A stretch of 64,000 nucleotides of DNA from Pontederia crassipes (lineage: Eukaryota; Streptophyta; Magnoliopsida; Commelinales; Pontederiaceae), in the NCBI GenBank assembly GCA_030549335.1, contig CM060194.1:19098171-19162170 (forward strand). Direction: 5' to 3'. Position 1 is the first letter of the stretch. Each line of letters begins with the position of its first letter. Below, piece after piece: positions 23,960-36,219 of the stretch. Below the pieces are notes generated by a model. That model saw only the letters and a program-made list of their open reading frames with translations. It made no database searches and was not told where the DNA came from. A program made the position numbers and the translations under genes.

Positions 23960-24620
23960 CTTATTCAAACGGAGTTCGAGGGCGACAATGCTCCTCCACT
24001 ATTTGAGGGTGGCGATCCGTCAAATCAAGGATCGACGAATGCCTAATAAGGCATTCAGGCGGTGTTCAAGGGCGATGACACTCCTCCACTATTCAAGGAC
24101 GGCGGTCCAGCGGATCAAGGGCCGACAGTTCAAATGAGCTCCTCCAATGCGCGACGACATGGCTCCTTCAAGGTTTAGGCAGTTCGGCAAGAGCGACGAT
24201 GGTGCTTTGCCACCACTGGCGCTCCTTCAATGCTGACACTCCTTGCTCACCATCGTCGTCTCCCTCACTCGTCACTCTCGACCTCGCCCGACATCGTCAT
24301 TGTCGTCGCCATCATTTCCCTCTCTCATCGTCCCTCATCTCATCCATAGTCTCTCTCGACCTTGCCGTCATCGTCTCCCTCGCTCGTCGTCGTCTCCCTC
24401 ATTCACCGCCCTCGACCGTTGACCTCGCTCCCAGCCCTCAACCTCAACTTTATCCATCATTGCCGCCCGCCACCTCACCCACTATATTCATCCTCATGAA
24501 GCTCTCGTTTGATGCCCTCGACCTTGTTTCCGTTGCTACCCTCAAAAGCCATCATTGTTGCCCTCTGAACCGCTCCTACCTTACACTGAATTGGTTGACT
24601 TGTGCCTCCTACCTTTGCAC
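23960..24620. other. GC-richer low-complexity spacer with an imperfect duplication
   Basis: An about 85-bp unit occurs twice (about 23972-24045 and 24060-24135), sharing CTCCTCCACTATT and AAGGGCGAT/GAGGGCGAC words. Bases 24199-24600 are CT-rich with an open frame of repeated CTCGTC/CTCCCT codons. I see no conserved domain and treat that frame as non-coding. Copia-B begins at 24621. Confidence 0.6.
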
Positions 24621-24853
24621 TATTATCACAACAAAACTCAACTACCGTATCATCATAATAAATCTCAACTACTAGATAACTCTACCTGATAGAGATTGCT
24701 CCCTCAATTGTTAACTTGTTAAGCATATCTTTCATTGTTGAGAACTTATTGTATAACCCGATAGGATTTGTTAATATCTTGTATATATGTACTGCCATAA
24801 TGCAATCAATATAAGTGTGGAACTTTTATCTCATTGTGTTTTTCTCTCTAACA
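24621..24853 (+). repeat. 5' LTR of Copia-B
   Basis: 233 bp, from TATTATCACAACAAAACTC to CTCTCTAACA. The first bases are TA instead of the canonical TG in both LTRs. The primer-binding site TGGTATCAGAGC is at 24854-24865. Confidence 0.92.
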
Positions 24854-24896
24854 TGGTATCAGAGCTATAAAGTCTCATGACATTTTTTTCTTCACA

Positions 24897-26204
24897 ATGA
24901 GTACTTCTTCTTCCACCTCCTTGAATGCTTCCTCTAGCAGCACTTCTCTTGATTCTATTTTTTCCACCACCAGCCTCCCTACCACTTGGACCTATGCATC
25001 ATTTCCCTCAAATTATCTTTCACCAATTTTCTTTTATGGAAGGCACAATTTGACCCTCTCATTCATGGCTTCAATCTTGATGGTCTTCTCAATTGCACCG
25101 AGGCGTGCCCTGCAGCGTCTACATCTGCATCACCTTCTAATTCTCTTGCTCAAACAAATTCAACATAAGTGGAATGGATTCGCAAAGATCAATTACTCTT
25201 GAGTTGGATTATCTCCTCTCTCAAGAGGAGGTTCTGCCCATCATTGTTGGTGCACAATCCTCCCATGCTACCTGGATAGCCCTTCAACAAGTTTTTGGTG
25301 CTCTTTCTAATACTCAGATTCTTCAACTGACTATGCAACTTCACAATCTCCACAAGAATGATCAGTGTGTCTCCTCTTTTCTTCGTCAAGCCAAATATAT
25401 TGCAGAGGAGTTGGCATCTGCTGGACATCCTTTGTCTACTTTTAACTTCAATGCTATCATTTTCAATAACTTGGGAGGAGATTTCAGTGAGATGGTTGCC
25501 TCACTTTTCTGCGCGTGCTGATCCGATCTCGTATCCAAAATTACAATCTCTTACTCAATCATGAGATTCATCTTGGTGTTGCTAGATCTTCTATTGTTGC
25601 CACCATGCTTCCCCAAGCGAACTACTCTGCAATGCATCCCCCTTTAACTTCTTCTAGGGTCGTTCAAGGGGGTGTGGTCATGGTCGATTAGATCGTCGTG
25701 ATCCATGTGTTGTCTGCGGCCATCATAGTCATAGCCCTTACAAATGTCATTATCGGCATCCTGGCTCCATCTCCTCACCTACAAGGTCTGCAATGCATCA
25801 TGCTCCTCCGATGCCATCTGCTTACTTGGCCAACTCAACGACAAGCTCTCCTCGAATGTTTTCTACTGCCACTCCCTCTCAATCTGTGTTGGGCTCATAT
25901 ACAGAATGGTTTCCAGATACTGGGCGACCCATCATGTTACATCTGACATTGGGACACTTCAATCAGTCGAGCCTTATAATGGTAATGAACAACTTTAGGT
26001 TGATAATGGTACTGGCCTTCCTATCTCTCACACTGGTTCTTCTTTTCTTCCAATTAAAAATAAACCACTTCTTCTTCGCAATGTTTTACATGTTCCTTCT
26101 ATCACCAAAAATTTATTATCTATTTCCAAATTCACTAATGATAATCATTGCTATTTTTGAATTTCGCCTTAGTCATTTTGCGGTGAAGGATCTCAAATCG
26201 CACC
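24897..26204 (+). pseudogene. Copia-B gag and protease region
   Basis: Gag starts at the ATG at 24897 and shifts frame several times. Recognisable parts are LSFTNFLLWKAQFDPLIHG and the UBN2-type gag segment at 25190-25510 (EEVLPIIVGAQSSHATW, LRQAKYIAEELASAG). The protease follows near 25908 as WFPDTG, but the canonical DTGA context is shifted out of frame just after it. A pre-integrase segment ends at the solo LTR (26205). Non-functional. Confidence 0.85.
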
Positions 26205-26209
26205 ATCCG

Positions 26210-29040
26210 TGTCACGGACGTGCCCTAGAAACATTATTTGTGCATAATCATGCATTTAAATAACATACTAAGTTAGTTTGGATGTCCATTTAGTGATATT
26301 TGAATATAGTAATTGATATTTCGATTAGTGCATAATGACTACTTAATTACTGATAAACTTTATAAACTAATTATATAGGATTATTAGGAATAAATTATAA
26401 AATTTCTAAATATTATAATATAAATATTTAAATACGATTAAGTAAGCTTAATTAGGGTTAAAACACTTAGTAATGACAAAAAAATGTGATGGGCCATCAC
26501 TTAATTTCCAAGCAGCTGAAATAGACAGGTGAGAGCTGCTCAAAGGGATATTTTTCCAAACCGTTATAAGACCTCAGAAAATTCTAAAAAAAATATATAA
26601 GCCACTTAACATTATATGTTCACCGTAGAAAAATTACCAGAGGAAGAACTCGAGCGAACCGACCTGGGGAAAGTCGGGAACGTCGGCTGTTCCAGGTGAG
26701 TTTTGATCCGGAAATTTTTCTTCTGATTGAGAGAATCATTACATGGTGATAAACGAACCATAAATTAAGAAATTTGGTATGGTTCATCCATTCGACGTTA
26801 TCCATGGCCTTTGGAATCACCTAAAAAGGAGTTTTATAGAGGAAGTTATGAACTTACCTTCGAAAGTCACCCATCCTGTCACGAGTCTGATACAAGTTCC
26901 ATTTGTAAATTAGGGCACGGTTAGAATAGAGTGAATTAGGGTTTGAAATTTGGATATGCTTAAATAGACATTCCAAGAGTTCGGTGAGAGATGGAATCAT
27001 ACTATTTGAACTTGTATTGTGGGAGAAATGAATTTTTCATTTCATAGTGATGCTTCTGTCAGATTCCAGGACATTTATAGATTGCGACCCGAATTAACTA
27101 TTTTTGTTATAAGTCTATATAGCGAGTTAAATTCTCTAATTTTTATGACAAAATACTAATGAAGTCTAGATTTCAGTAAAATTATGCCCTAGTTAATGGA
27201 CAAATATGAAAAAACATATAAATCAATATTTCAGTGACACAAAGTCTGCTAGGGCAGAAACCCTAAGTTAGATTGCTTGGGATGTCCTAACTTACTCACT
27301 TGGAATTTGATAGTGATATTTGGGGGTTGAAAACTTTTGTATGTCTAGTTTCTAATTAATCTAGAATCATAAGATTTGCCTATGTAGTTAAGAAGTTATG
27401 AATTATTTATTGACAGACACTCAGTCTGAAATCCTGAAACAGCACCTAGTTAAGCTTTAGGAAAGTGAAAAGTTCCAAGTATGAAATAGCTTACGAATAT
27501 GAATGTCTGAAACTAGAAATTGGTATTGGAGGAGATTCTATGCATTTTAGGGTGCATAAGCATTCATACATTATGAGCATGCATTGCATATTACCTTATT
27601 AGTGATTGAGAAGTAAAAAGACATTATTGTTTGTAGGAAAACCTCAAGTTGCAAGTGAAAGGGAGGAAATCTAATAAACCTCCTTGAAGTAATAAAGTAC
27701 AAGGTGAGTGGGTAAATTTACAACATAGCAAAATGTTATATGTTAATTCTTTTATTTATGGTATTACCTCAAGCAAAGCTTATTATTGTTATTATTGAAA
27801 CATATCTTGAGATATGGAAAGTATTTATGATATGTTTCAAGGATTTCATATGAGGTGGAGTAATATCTTATACAAAAATGTTTTCAGAGAATAATGCTTG
27901 TGAAGTGAAAATAAGTTTTATTTGATAATGATATGAGACTATGACATGCGTATTTTGATATTGTTAAACTCCATGTGTTCATTAGCCATGTTGTTTGTAA
28001 AAGGTCTTTGGGATCGCATTCGATATACATGAAGCCTTTGGATCGTATATCGGGTGTCTTTGCCCTTTGTGGCTGCTCTGCGTGCACGTATTGACCCATG
28101 ATATGCTCTGCGTATCTGAAAATCATGATTGGGTGGCATATAATCATGATTGGGATACGTATTAACCCATGATTTGCTCTGCGTATCTGAGACTCTTGAT
28201 TGTGAAGCTCTACTTAACTGTATGACACACAATCATAGAGGGATACGTATTGACCCATGATTTACTCTACGTATCCATGACTCTTGATTATGAAGCTCTG
28301 CTTAACTGTATGACACATGATCATAGAGGGATACGTATTGATCCATGATGAGTATGTGCAATGACACATGTGTGGAGTTTAATTATGAAAGTGATGATAT
28401 TTTGAGTTACTTTTACTTCTATGAAAGTCCATATGATTTGACAAATTATGCTATATGTGCTATTCTTTAAATGTTTTCTCATATGAAAAAAATGTGGTTA
28501 TTTAAGTGATATATGCACCCGTATTATTCTCCTATGTTGTACTTTTATTCCACTCACTGAGCAAATGATTGTTATTCATAATACTCATTTTAAATTTTTT
28601 AGATACTCGTAAGTTCTCGAGTTGAGTCGACTTGGAGCTTATTTTTGTTGTATATAGAGAAGAGGTCGAGCCGCTGGAGCACTTTAATCCCCCTTCACTT
28701 TTGTTTTTTTTTTTTTTGAAGCATGCATATGTAATAGATAGTCTTAGATGTTGTAATCAAGTTTGTGAAAAACTTTTTGTAAGGTTGTATAAGACTTGAT
28801 CTTGTGGGGTTATATGTGAGATGATTTGTGAAAAAAAAATATAATGACAATATGTGAATGTCTTATCTTATAGCTTTTTATTAAACTTTGATGATGATAT
28901 ATGTGTCTTTTGTATGTATTGACAAATAACATAAGATAAGTAAGGGAGGAGGTTTTGTCGATTTTATTTTTGAAATTGCTAAACATAGCTAAGAGTATGA
29001 TAATTGAGATTAGAACTTAGTCACGGAGTTGGGTGTGACA
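26210..29040 (+). mobile_element. Solo LTR of the gypsy family, inserted in Copia-B
   Basis: 2831 bp, TGTCACGGACGTGCCC to GGGTGTGACA, the reverse complement of the LTR at 19514-22992. It is flanked by the exact 5-bp duplication ATCCG (26205-26209 and 29041-29045), so it is a true solo LTR from LTR-LTR recombination, not a broken full element. Removing it rejoins copia coding (DLKSHHP to LLRGRANNGLY, the pre-integrase block). The CACTA insertion seen in the other copy is absent. Confidence 0.93.
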
Positions 29041-29045
29041 ATCCG

Positions 29046-30258
29046 CTCCTACGAGGTCGAGCAAATAATGGTCTCTATAGAATTTTCCCACCACATGCAC
29101 CTTCTCCTCAAGTTCTCCTCCGTGTTTGCTCTTCCTACGATTGCTAGCATGCCCAATTCGGTCATCCAACAGAGTGCATAGTCCGTTCCATTCTCCATCA
29201 CCATCATCTTCCATGTTGGCCAAATAAATTAGTGCCAAAATGTGTAGCTTATTTTTCTGGCAAATTTAGTCGTCAGTCTCTACCTTTGTCCCCGACTCAG
29301 AGTACATCTCCTCTTCAGTTAGTATTATCCTCTTCGAACCAAATTTGATGTTGCTATAATTTTTAAACAATTTCATCATCTGGTCGAATGCCAGTTTGGC
29401 ACTAAATTATTATCTTTTCAATTAGATTGTGGCACTAAATTTAAATGCCTAACTAATTAGTTACAAAACTTTGGCATCCTCCATTGTTTCTCGTGCCCCT
29501 GCACTCATGAACAAAATTGATCTGCTGAATGTAAAATTCGTCATGGTGTAGAAACAAGCCTTACCCTCCTTGCTCGTGCTTCTGTTCCTAAAAATTTTTA
29601 GCATTATGCTTTTCATACAGCCACCTTCTTGATAAATCGACTTCCAACCGTGGTCCTCCATAGTCGATCCCCATTTGAACTCCTCCATCACATGCATCCA
29701 GATTATACTTTCCTTCATGTGTTTGGTTGTGCTGTCTATACTCTTTTATGACCATATAACAAATACAAGCTTGATTTTCGATTCACCCAATGTGTTCCTT
29801 GGCTACCCATCCAATTTTTTCGGCCATAGGTGTTACAATCCTTTCACTGGTCGGATAACATTGTTCGACATGTTAACTTTGACGAATCATTGTTTCCACT
29901 CAGCACAAGCCCACCATCGTCTTCGCCACCTTTAAACTCTCTTCCCAACTATCCATGGCTTGTTGTTCCCTCTTTTCCTATCTCCTCTTCTGCTGCTCCT
30001 CGGCCTATGTCCCTTCATAATGTTTCTTCAAATCTATCTACCAACCTCTCATCATCTTCTTCAATTCCTCTTCCCTCAACTTCCCCTCCACCTCGACCTT
30101 TCAATTTACGACATAGAAAACCTATAAACTACTGTCATTTAGCTGGCCTTTCATGTCCAACATCTCTCCTTGCCACTTCTTTTATTGAGATCTCTACCAC
30201 TGAAGTTTTTCCAATTAGTTATTCACATGCTTAAAGTCATCCAAGTTGGCGTGCTGCA
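29046..30258 (+). pseudogene. Copia-B integrase remnant
   Basis: The pre-integrase motif HAQFGHP near 29150 is the altered HxxLGHP zinc-finger region. Integrase fragments follow with many stops: CLVVLSILFYDH and FLGYPSNFFGHRCYNP (29715-29850) correspond to the family's FGCACYP and GYS..KGYRC segments. A Pro/Ser-rich linker (29900-30120) leads to RT. Confidence 0.8.
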
Positions 30259-31640
30259 ATGTCTGATGATATTACTGCCCTTCTGCAAAATGGCACATGG
30301 TCTCTTATTCCTCATTCAGCTACCATGAACGTTATTGGCTGCAAATGGGTTTTTCATAAAAAATATCGCCCAGATGACTTCTTGGATCGTTATAAGGCAC
30401 TCTTGGTGGCCAAGGGATTTCTTCAACAGCCAAGATTGGATTGTTAAATCAATGATTATTCATTTGGTTCTCTCTATTGCCCTCAGTAATGGATGGGATC
30501 TTTGTCAACTTGATATTAGTAATTCTTTTCTTCATGGTGACCTCCATGAAACTATTTATATGTCTCAACCTCGAGGATTTGTTGATCCAGACAAGCTACA
30601 TAAATCACTTTATGGTCTCAAACAGGCACCGCGGGTTTGGTTTTTTAAGCTCTTCTTTCTATTTTCAGCTTTTAGCTTCAGTCCATCATGAGCAAACTCA
30701 TCGTTATTTATTTACAGGAACTCTGGTGTTTGTCTTTACACCATAGTCTATGTTGATGACATAATCATAGTTGGTTCTTCTCAAAAGGTTATTGCATGCC
30801 TTGTGACCCATTTGTGGCCCTCCTTAACTATTCGTGATTTGAGTTTTCCCAATTATTTTTTGGGCATTAAACTCATTAAAACTTCTCAAAGCTTGTTACT
30901 TTCACAGCAAAAATATCTTGAGGACATTCTCAAGAGTGCAAATATGTCTTCTGCCAAACTTGTTACTTCTCCTATGGCTCCTAACACAAGGCTGACACTC
31001 CTTGTTCCAATTTATTTCAAGATCCAACTTTATATCGATAAATTATTGGAGCTCTATAGTATTTGACAATAGCTCGTCCAGATCTTGCATTTTTTATAAA
31101 TACAATTTGTCAATTTATGCATGCTCCATCATATGCTTAGGACTGCCGTGAAAAGAATCCTACATTACCTTAGGTATACTTCATCAATGAGTCTCTCAAT
31201 TTCTCCTTCACAAATGTTCGCCTTACATGTATTTTCAAATGCAGATTAGGCTGGATTCTCGGATGACCGTCAATCTATAGGCAATTATGCCATTTATTTT
31301 GACGCCAAGCTTATTTAATGGTCTGCCCGCAAGCAACGAACTATCTCTCGTCCCTCCACAGAGTCTAAGCATCGTGCTCTTGTAGATGCAACATGTGAGC
31401 TCATTTGGTTACGTAGTTTGCTCTTTGAACTCCATATTAATCTTTCCTCGCCTCTTGTGCTTTGGTGTGACAATCTTGGGGCAACTTATTTTTTCGTGAA
31501 TCCAATCTTTCATGCTCGTACTAAGCACATTGAGGTGGACTTTCATTTTGTTCGTCAGGAAGTTGTTCAACGACGTCTTACTGTCAACTTTATTTTATCA
31601 AAGGATCAAGTCGCTGACATCTTCACCAAATTTGTTTGGT
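30259..31640 (+). pseudogene. Copia-B reverse transcriptase and RNase H remnant
   Basis: RT starts at MSDDITALLQNGTWSLIPH, then [19 protein letters not shown] sequence, the [12 protein letters not shown] box and the catalytic YVDD at about 30750 (IVYVDDIIIVGSS). RNase H follows, with ARKQRTISRPSTESKHRAL-like sequence (31320-31380), LWCDNLGATYF, HARTKHIEVDFHFVR and SKDQVADIFTK. Frameshifts at about 30440, 30690 and 31060 and a stop near 31318 inactivate it. Confidence 0.9.
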
Positions 31641-31707
31641 GTTCGTTTCCAATTTTTAAGGCACAAGCTCCATCTTCGAGCGTTTTCTCGCCGGACTTGC
31701 GAGGACA

Positions 31708-31944
31708 TATTATCATAACAAAACTCAACTACCCTATCATCATGATAAATCTCAACTACTAAATAACTCCAATTAATAGAGATTGTCTCTTGTTGCTCAG
31801 TTGTTGACTTGTTAAGCATATCTTTCATTTGTTGAGATATTATTGTATAACCTAATAGGATTTGTTAGTATCTTGTGTATATATGCTGCTATAGTGTAAT
31901 CAATGTAATTGTGAAACTTTTATCTTGTGTTCTTCTCTCTTACA
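31708..31944 (+). repeat. 3' LTR of Copia-B
   Basis: 237 bp, matching the 5' LTR with scattered substitutions and a few small indels, so the insertion is not recent. It ends CTCTCTTACA and is followed by the TGCAC duplication. Confidence 0.92.
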
Positions 31945-31949
31945 TGCAC

Positions 31950-32899
31950 TCTGAATTGGACAAATCTCATTCGCCGTCCAAATGGCATCACGCGCAGCTA
32001 GGAAAGAGTAATGGGGTGGACGCTCCTAGCCGACTAATCTGATAGATCCAGCCAAATATATTTCGACCAGCCTTTTGCAGGAGAACATGGCAGCAGAGAA
32101 GTGAGATGAGAGAGAGAGAGAGTGAGAGAGGGAATGGGGAGCGGGGGTGGGGGTGGGAGCTTATAATAGCGGAGCAATGACACGGGATCGGACACGTGAC
32201 AGGCCCTATGGCATTTCTGGACGAAGAAACGGAGATAAAAACGGAAGCTTTCCGTTAAGATTTAATATCCTAAACACAATTTTCTTTTATAAAGAAAGAG
32301 AAAATAACGTAATGTAATGATCTAGTACTTAAATTTTACATTGCTCAATAATTCATTTAGTTATAAAGTCGTAACTAAGAATTAATTTGTTAGGGAAACA
32401 AGACGAGGGATTGTTGGTGAAAGATGCTCTGATACTACTAAGTAATAACTATGCTCCTTCCATTCAGGAAGATATATTTTGTTTTCAACGTATTTTTTAT
32501 CCAAATTTGAGAATTAATTATTCCTTTCATCTTTATCATTAAATATTCTTATGCGCCCAAAACAAATTAAGGCCTAATAATCGCAATTAGTTTCTCCGGG
32601 TCCAAAAAAGATGGAGAAACGCAATTAGTTAAGCCCAATCTAGTCGGATACGGCCCGGTCGGGTCCAGTGTCTATGACAACGCAATCCAAAACAAACCGA
32701 ACCGAACAAAAAAAAAACCCATCAGAACCCAACGGGCATGAGTTCAAAATTTGAACGCCAAACCAAACCGATGCCACACTTCTCACTCCTCTTCCCCTTT
32801 GCATCACTCGACCGTTGCCGTCGTCTACTGCGAAATCCACCACCACCTCTTCTTCCCTGCTGTTTGGCATTGTAGCCGCACAGGAAACCTGCAGCAGCA
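31950..32899 (+). promoter_or_regulatory. Intergenic region and promoter of the DHHC gene
   Basis: About 950 bp between Copia-B and the S-acyltransferase start codon. It contains a GA-repeat tract (about 32108-32135), AT-rich DNA to about 32580, and a CT-rich leader-like zone (32780-32890) before the ATG. I could not pick a definite TATA box or transcription start. Confidence 0.45.
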
Positions 32900-35146
32900 A
32901 TGAGGCGTCGCCATGGATGGCAACTCCCTCTCCATCCACTTCAGGTATCATCAACTCCGCCGCCGCCTCTTCGTCGTCTGCTTCCGCTTCCTCCCCTCCT
33001 AATGATTCTTGGTCCATTGCAGTATGTTGGAATCGGCATGTTCGCTTTCCTCGTGGCGTCCTTCTACGTCTTCCTCGGTCCTTTCTTCGGCAACCCCATC
33101 GCCAACAACGTCATCCTCACCCTCTTCTCCTTTTCGGTATCTTTCTCACTCGCTCTTCGGCAGTTCGAGTGCTCGAACCTGCGCCATTTCTCAATTCCCC
33201 GTGCCTGCAGGCGATTTCGTCCGCCTTGTTCTACGCGCGGTGCACGGCCATCGACCCTTCCGACAGGACGAGCTCCCGGAGGAGGAGGCGAGGAAAACCC
33301 CGCAGCGGTCGGCTCCCCAAGCTCAACTACAGGCTCCTCCTGTGGCAGGTGCTCGTGAGGCTCTTCAGGAGGATGGAGAACAGGATACTCAGGCGCTTCA
33401 TCAGGAGGAGGTACCTGTCAGAACCCCGCAGCACATCTAGCTTCCAGATGGATCCCCTGCTCCCTTTCCCCCTCGTCCTCATGGACGACGCCATCACCCC
33501 CAGCCGCACCAAAGACCAAGACGACATCACCTTCTGCGCTCTCTGCGATTTCGAGGTCTGGCAACACGATTCGCCTTCTTGCATCACAGTTCATTGTAAC
33601 AGAAATTAAATTATGGAATTCCGCTTCACACGTTACACGCCTCCATTGCAGGTCCAAATGCACAGTAAGCATTGCCGGAGTTGTGACAGGTGCGTCGAAG
33701 GATTCGATCATCACTGCAGGGTAAAATGAGCACCCCTCATTCCATGATTATTCAAATTGCCCTCTTTTATCCGTCAACCATTGTTAGGGACAAAAATTTT
33801 ATGAAAATGCCTGTGTTTTTTCCTTGCCGTGCAGTGGTTGAACAACTGTATTGGTAAAAGGAACTACACAACTTTCATCCTGTTGATGGTTTTTGTCCTG
33901 TTAATGGTGAGGAATTGGGCTTAATGCATTCAGATTGTTGATGATGAATGGTCTACGAGCAACATAAAAGTTATCTTTATGCTCACTGTTTCGGTTTACT
34001 TCTAAAGCAGCGAAAACATGTTCTTTGCAGCTTGCTACAGAGTGTGGAACGGCAGTTGCCATCTTCGTGCGTTGCTTTGCCAATAGCAAAGGAATAGCAC
34101 GTGAAACCATGGAGAAGCTCCATGTCGAGTTCCCCAGAGGAGTCCTTCCGGCAATATCAGTTATTATACTACTCACGATTCCTTTGCTTTCCTTTGCGTT
34201 GGTGCAATGATTTCCTATTCCTAATTCGCAAGGCATCCTTCCGCAGATGTTCTTAGCCATACTGACAGCTTATAGCACAGCAGCTCTGGGGCAGCTCTTC
34301 TTCTTCCACGTCGTTCTAATTAGAAAAGTAACGCCATCATAGAGCCAGTCTTAACTTTCCACTACTTAGATCGGTTCTAACAATCGTCTTAATTCTCCGT
34401 CTACATACAGGGAATGAGAACCTACGACTACATCTTGGCAATGAGAGAGCAGAGTGAGTCAATTGATCCATTTGATGATACTGACTCCTCTTCCGATGAA
34501 AGTATCGACCTTGACTCGCCCGAGAAGCCCACTGTGCTCTCACGAGTCCTCTGCAAAAATCATGAAGAAGTGAGCCAGGTGAGTTGCTCTTCGGCGCTTT
34601 GTTATGCCAAATTATGTCATCTTTGCCAGACTCAGATGATTTTATTTGCAGAGTGCCCGAAGACTGTCAATAAGAATTGACAAGGATTCTAACTCTACGG
34701 CTACAAACAAGAATGCTGAACAGCAGATTGACCCATGGAAACTGATAAAGATGAGTAAAGAGAAGGCGCTAATGGCTGCAGAGAGAGCAAGGGAGAGAAT
34801 CAGACAGAAGCTGCCGCCTGCATTGGCCTCAGGGCCGTCGGCATCACCACCATTGAAGCCGTTGCCCTTGGAGATGAAACTGGGGAAGAAGGAGCTCGTA
34901 ATGAACGAGATGCCGCCATCTGCAGTGGCCACTCGGGGTTGGTTTCCGAGTTCACCGAGCGGCCGCTTCTCAAGTCCAAGGAGGAGATTCTCAGGCTCGC
35001 CCTCTCCGAGGTTTCAGAAGTACAGGAACAACTTCGACCTGAAGCTGACAGAGGTCTCAAGGGAGCTGGAGACTTACATTTCGAAGCAGGTGATGCTGTC
35101 CACTATACTGAAGCAGGACCAGGAGGACGAGGAATCAACAACGTAG
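32900..35146 (+). CDS. DHHC protein S-acyltransferase (palmitoyltransferase), nine exons
   Basis: Transfers palmitate from palmitoyl-CoA to cysteines of membrane proteins. Exons by eye: 32900-32944, 33023-33136, 33211-33555, 33652-33720, 33835-33906, 34031-34159, 34247-34327, 34411-34578 and 34652-35146. All introns are GT-AG and phase 0; the product is 505 aa. It starts [15 protein letters not shown], as in plant PATs of the PAT18-22 group. Membrane segments lie near 18-36, 43-62, 205-230 and 258-282. The cysteine-rich domain begins C162/C165 (FCALC) and continues HCRSCDRC to DHHC at 187-190, then [11 protein letters not shown], so the catalytic Cys is intact. The GMRTYDYI motif follows TM4. 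The C-terminal 160 residues are cytosolic, Ser/Pro/Arg-rich and include [15 protein letters not shown], shared with this subgroup. It looks PAT18-like by length and N-terminus, but orthology is unproven. Confidence 0.92.
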
Positions 35147-36219
35147 CTTGTGAATTGTGGATATCGAATCTTTCCATCAGCTTTATGTACCACCACCATC
35201 ACATCATGTGCCTGATTTATTTCATATATTTCTCAGCCTTTGAGAAAGGTTGATTTTGAGAACTCTTTGTTCCTTCGTAAAGAAAACAAGTAAATGAAGC
35301 TCGTGAGGTTCTAAGCTCATATACATTTACATTAATGAAATGGGACTCGTACCTTAATTCAAAGCCATAAACGGACTTGTTCAAGTTCATTACAAAAACT
35401 TTCTCGCTAAAGTTTAATATGCAATGCGGCAAAACGTTCATATTTTCACGGAATGTTGGTTATAGAGACAAGTTATGTTACTACAAATAGGAAGAACATG
35501 AGTCACATGATACATCTGAGCCTTCATCAATAGTGAGCTCTCCATTGGAGTTATTTGATAAACTTTTGGAGCGTCGAACTTTTATGTTAGGATGGCAAAA
35601 AAATTTTGATAGAACCAAAGAATTGAGCACATGAGGTAAGATTGCATTCTATGGAGCGTCAAACTTTTATGTTAGGATAATTAAAAAGTTTTGAATGGAC
35701 CAGAGAATTAAACATACGAGGTATATTGCATTTCAACAGTTTTAAAGATTATATTCAGGCACGTTGCCCGGGGCGACATCAAAATAATAGGATTCGATAG
35801 TGGGTCGAGACCAATGCGCATAACTCTTAGCGCCAGCTGGGTTAGACGTCCGAACACTAGGGTGGCAACCAAAAAGAAATATTATATGCATGTACATCAA
35901 TGGTCTGTTTTTTCCTCCTTATGTCGAAAGCAGGATTCTTTTATGCGAAATTGAAGGTTGAGACCAGGATATCACAAAAGTTTTCTTGGACTGATAAGTT
36001 ACCATGGAGAAAACATTACCAGCCACATCGCAAGGCAGTTCTATTTCCTATCAGTATGATGGATGACAAGGACAAATAAATGGAGTTGCCTCTAGAAAGG
36101 ACACTTCGATCTAAATTATTAGGAAGTAAAACATTGGACAACCATCTGATCCTTAAACAATACCGAGGCTCTCAATTACGAGTTATTTGCTAAATATGTG
36201 CATGTGTCAAACTTTTATG
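35147..36219. other. Convergent intergenic region with diverged repeats
   Basis: Lies between the 3' ends of the S-acyltransferase and polygalacturonase genes and should hold both 3' UTRs. Two adjacent copies of an about 83-bp unit (35573-35655 and 35656-35740) share GAGCGTC-AACTTTTATGTTAGGAT. A related segment (about 36160-36260) runs into the end of the polygalacturonase coding region. Nothing else recognised. Confidence 0.7.

Larger units (their letters stand above)
24621..31944 (+). mobile_element. Copia-B: complete but decayed Ty1/copia element
   Basis: Both LTRs are present (24621-24853 and 31708-31944), flanked by the exact 5-bp duplication TGCAC (24616-24620 and 31945-31949). A TGGTATCAGAGC primer-binding site follows the 5' LTR directly. 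Domain order is gag, protease, integrase, RT, RNase H, as in Ty1/copia. Several frameshifts and stops break the polyprotein. A 2.8 kb gypsy solo LTR splits it at 26210; without it the element is about 4.5 kb, usual for short-LTR copia lineages. Confidence 0.92.

Noticed and set aside
24199..24675. 158-codon open frame before Copia-B
   Set aside because: CT-rich low-complexity codons, runs into the Copia-B LTR, and no recognisable domain.
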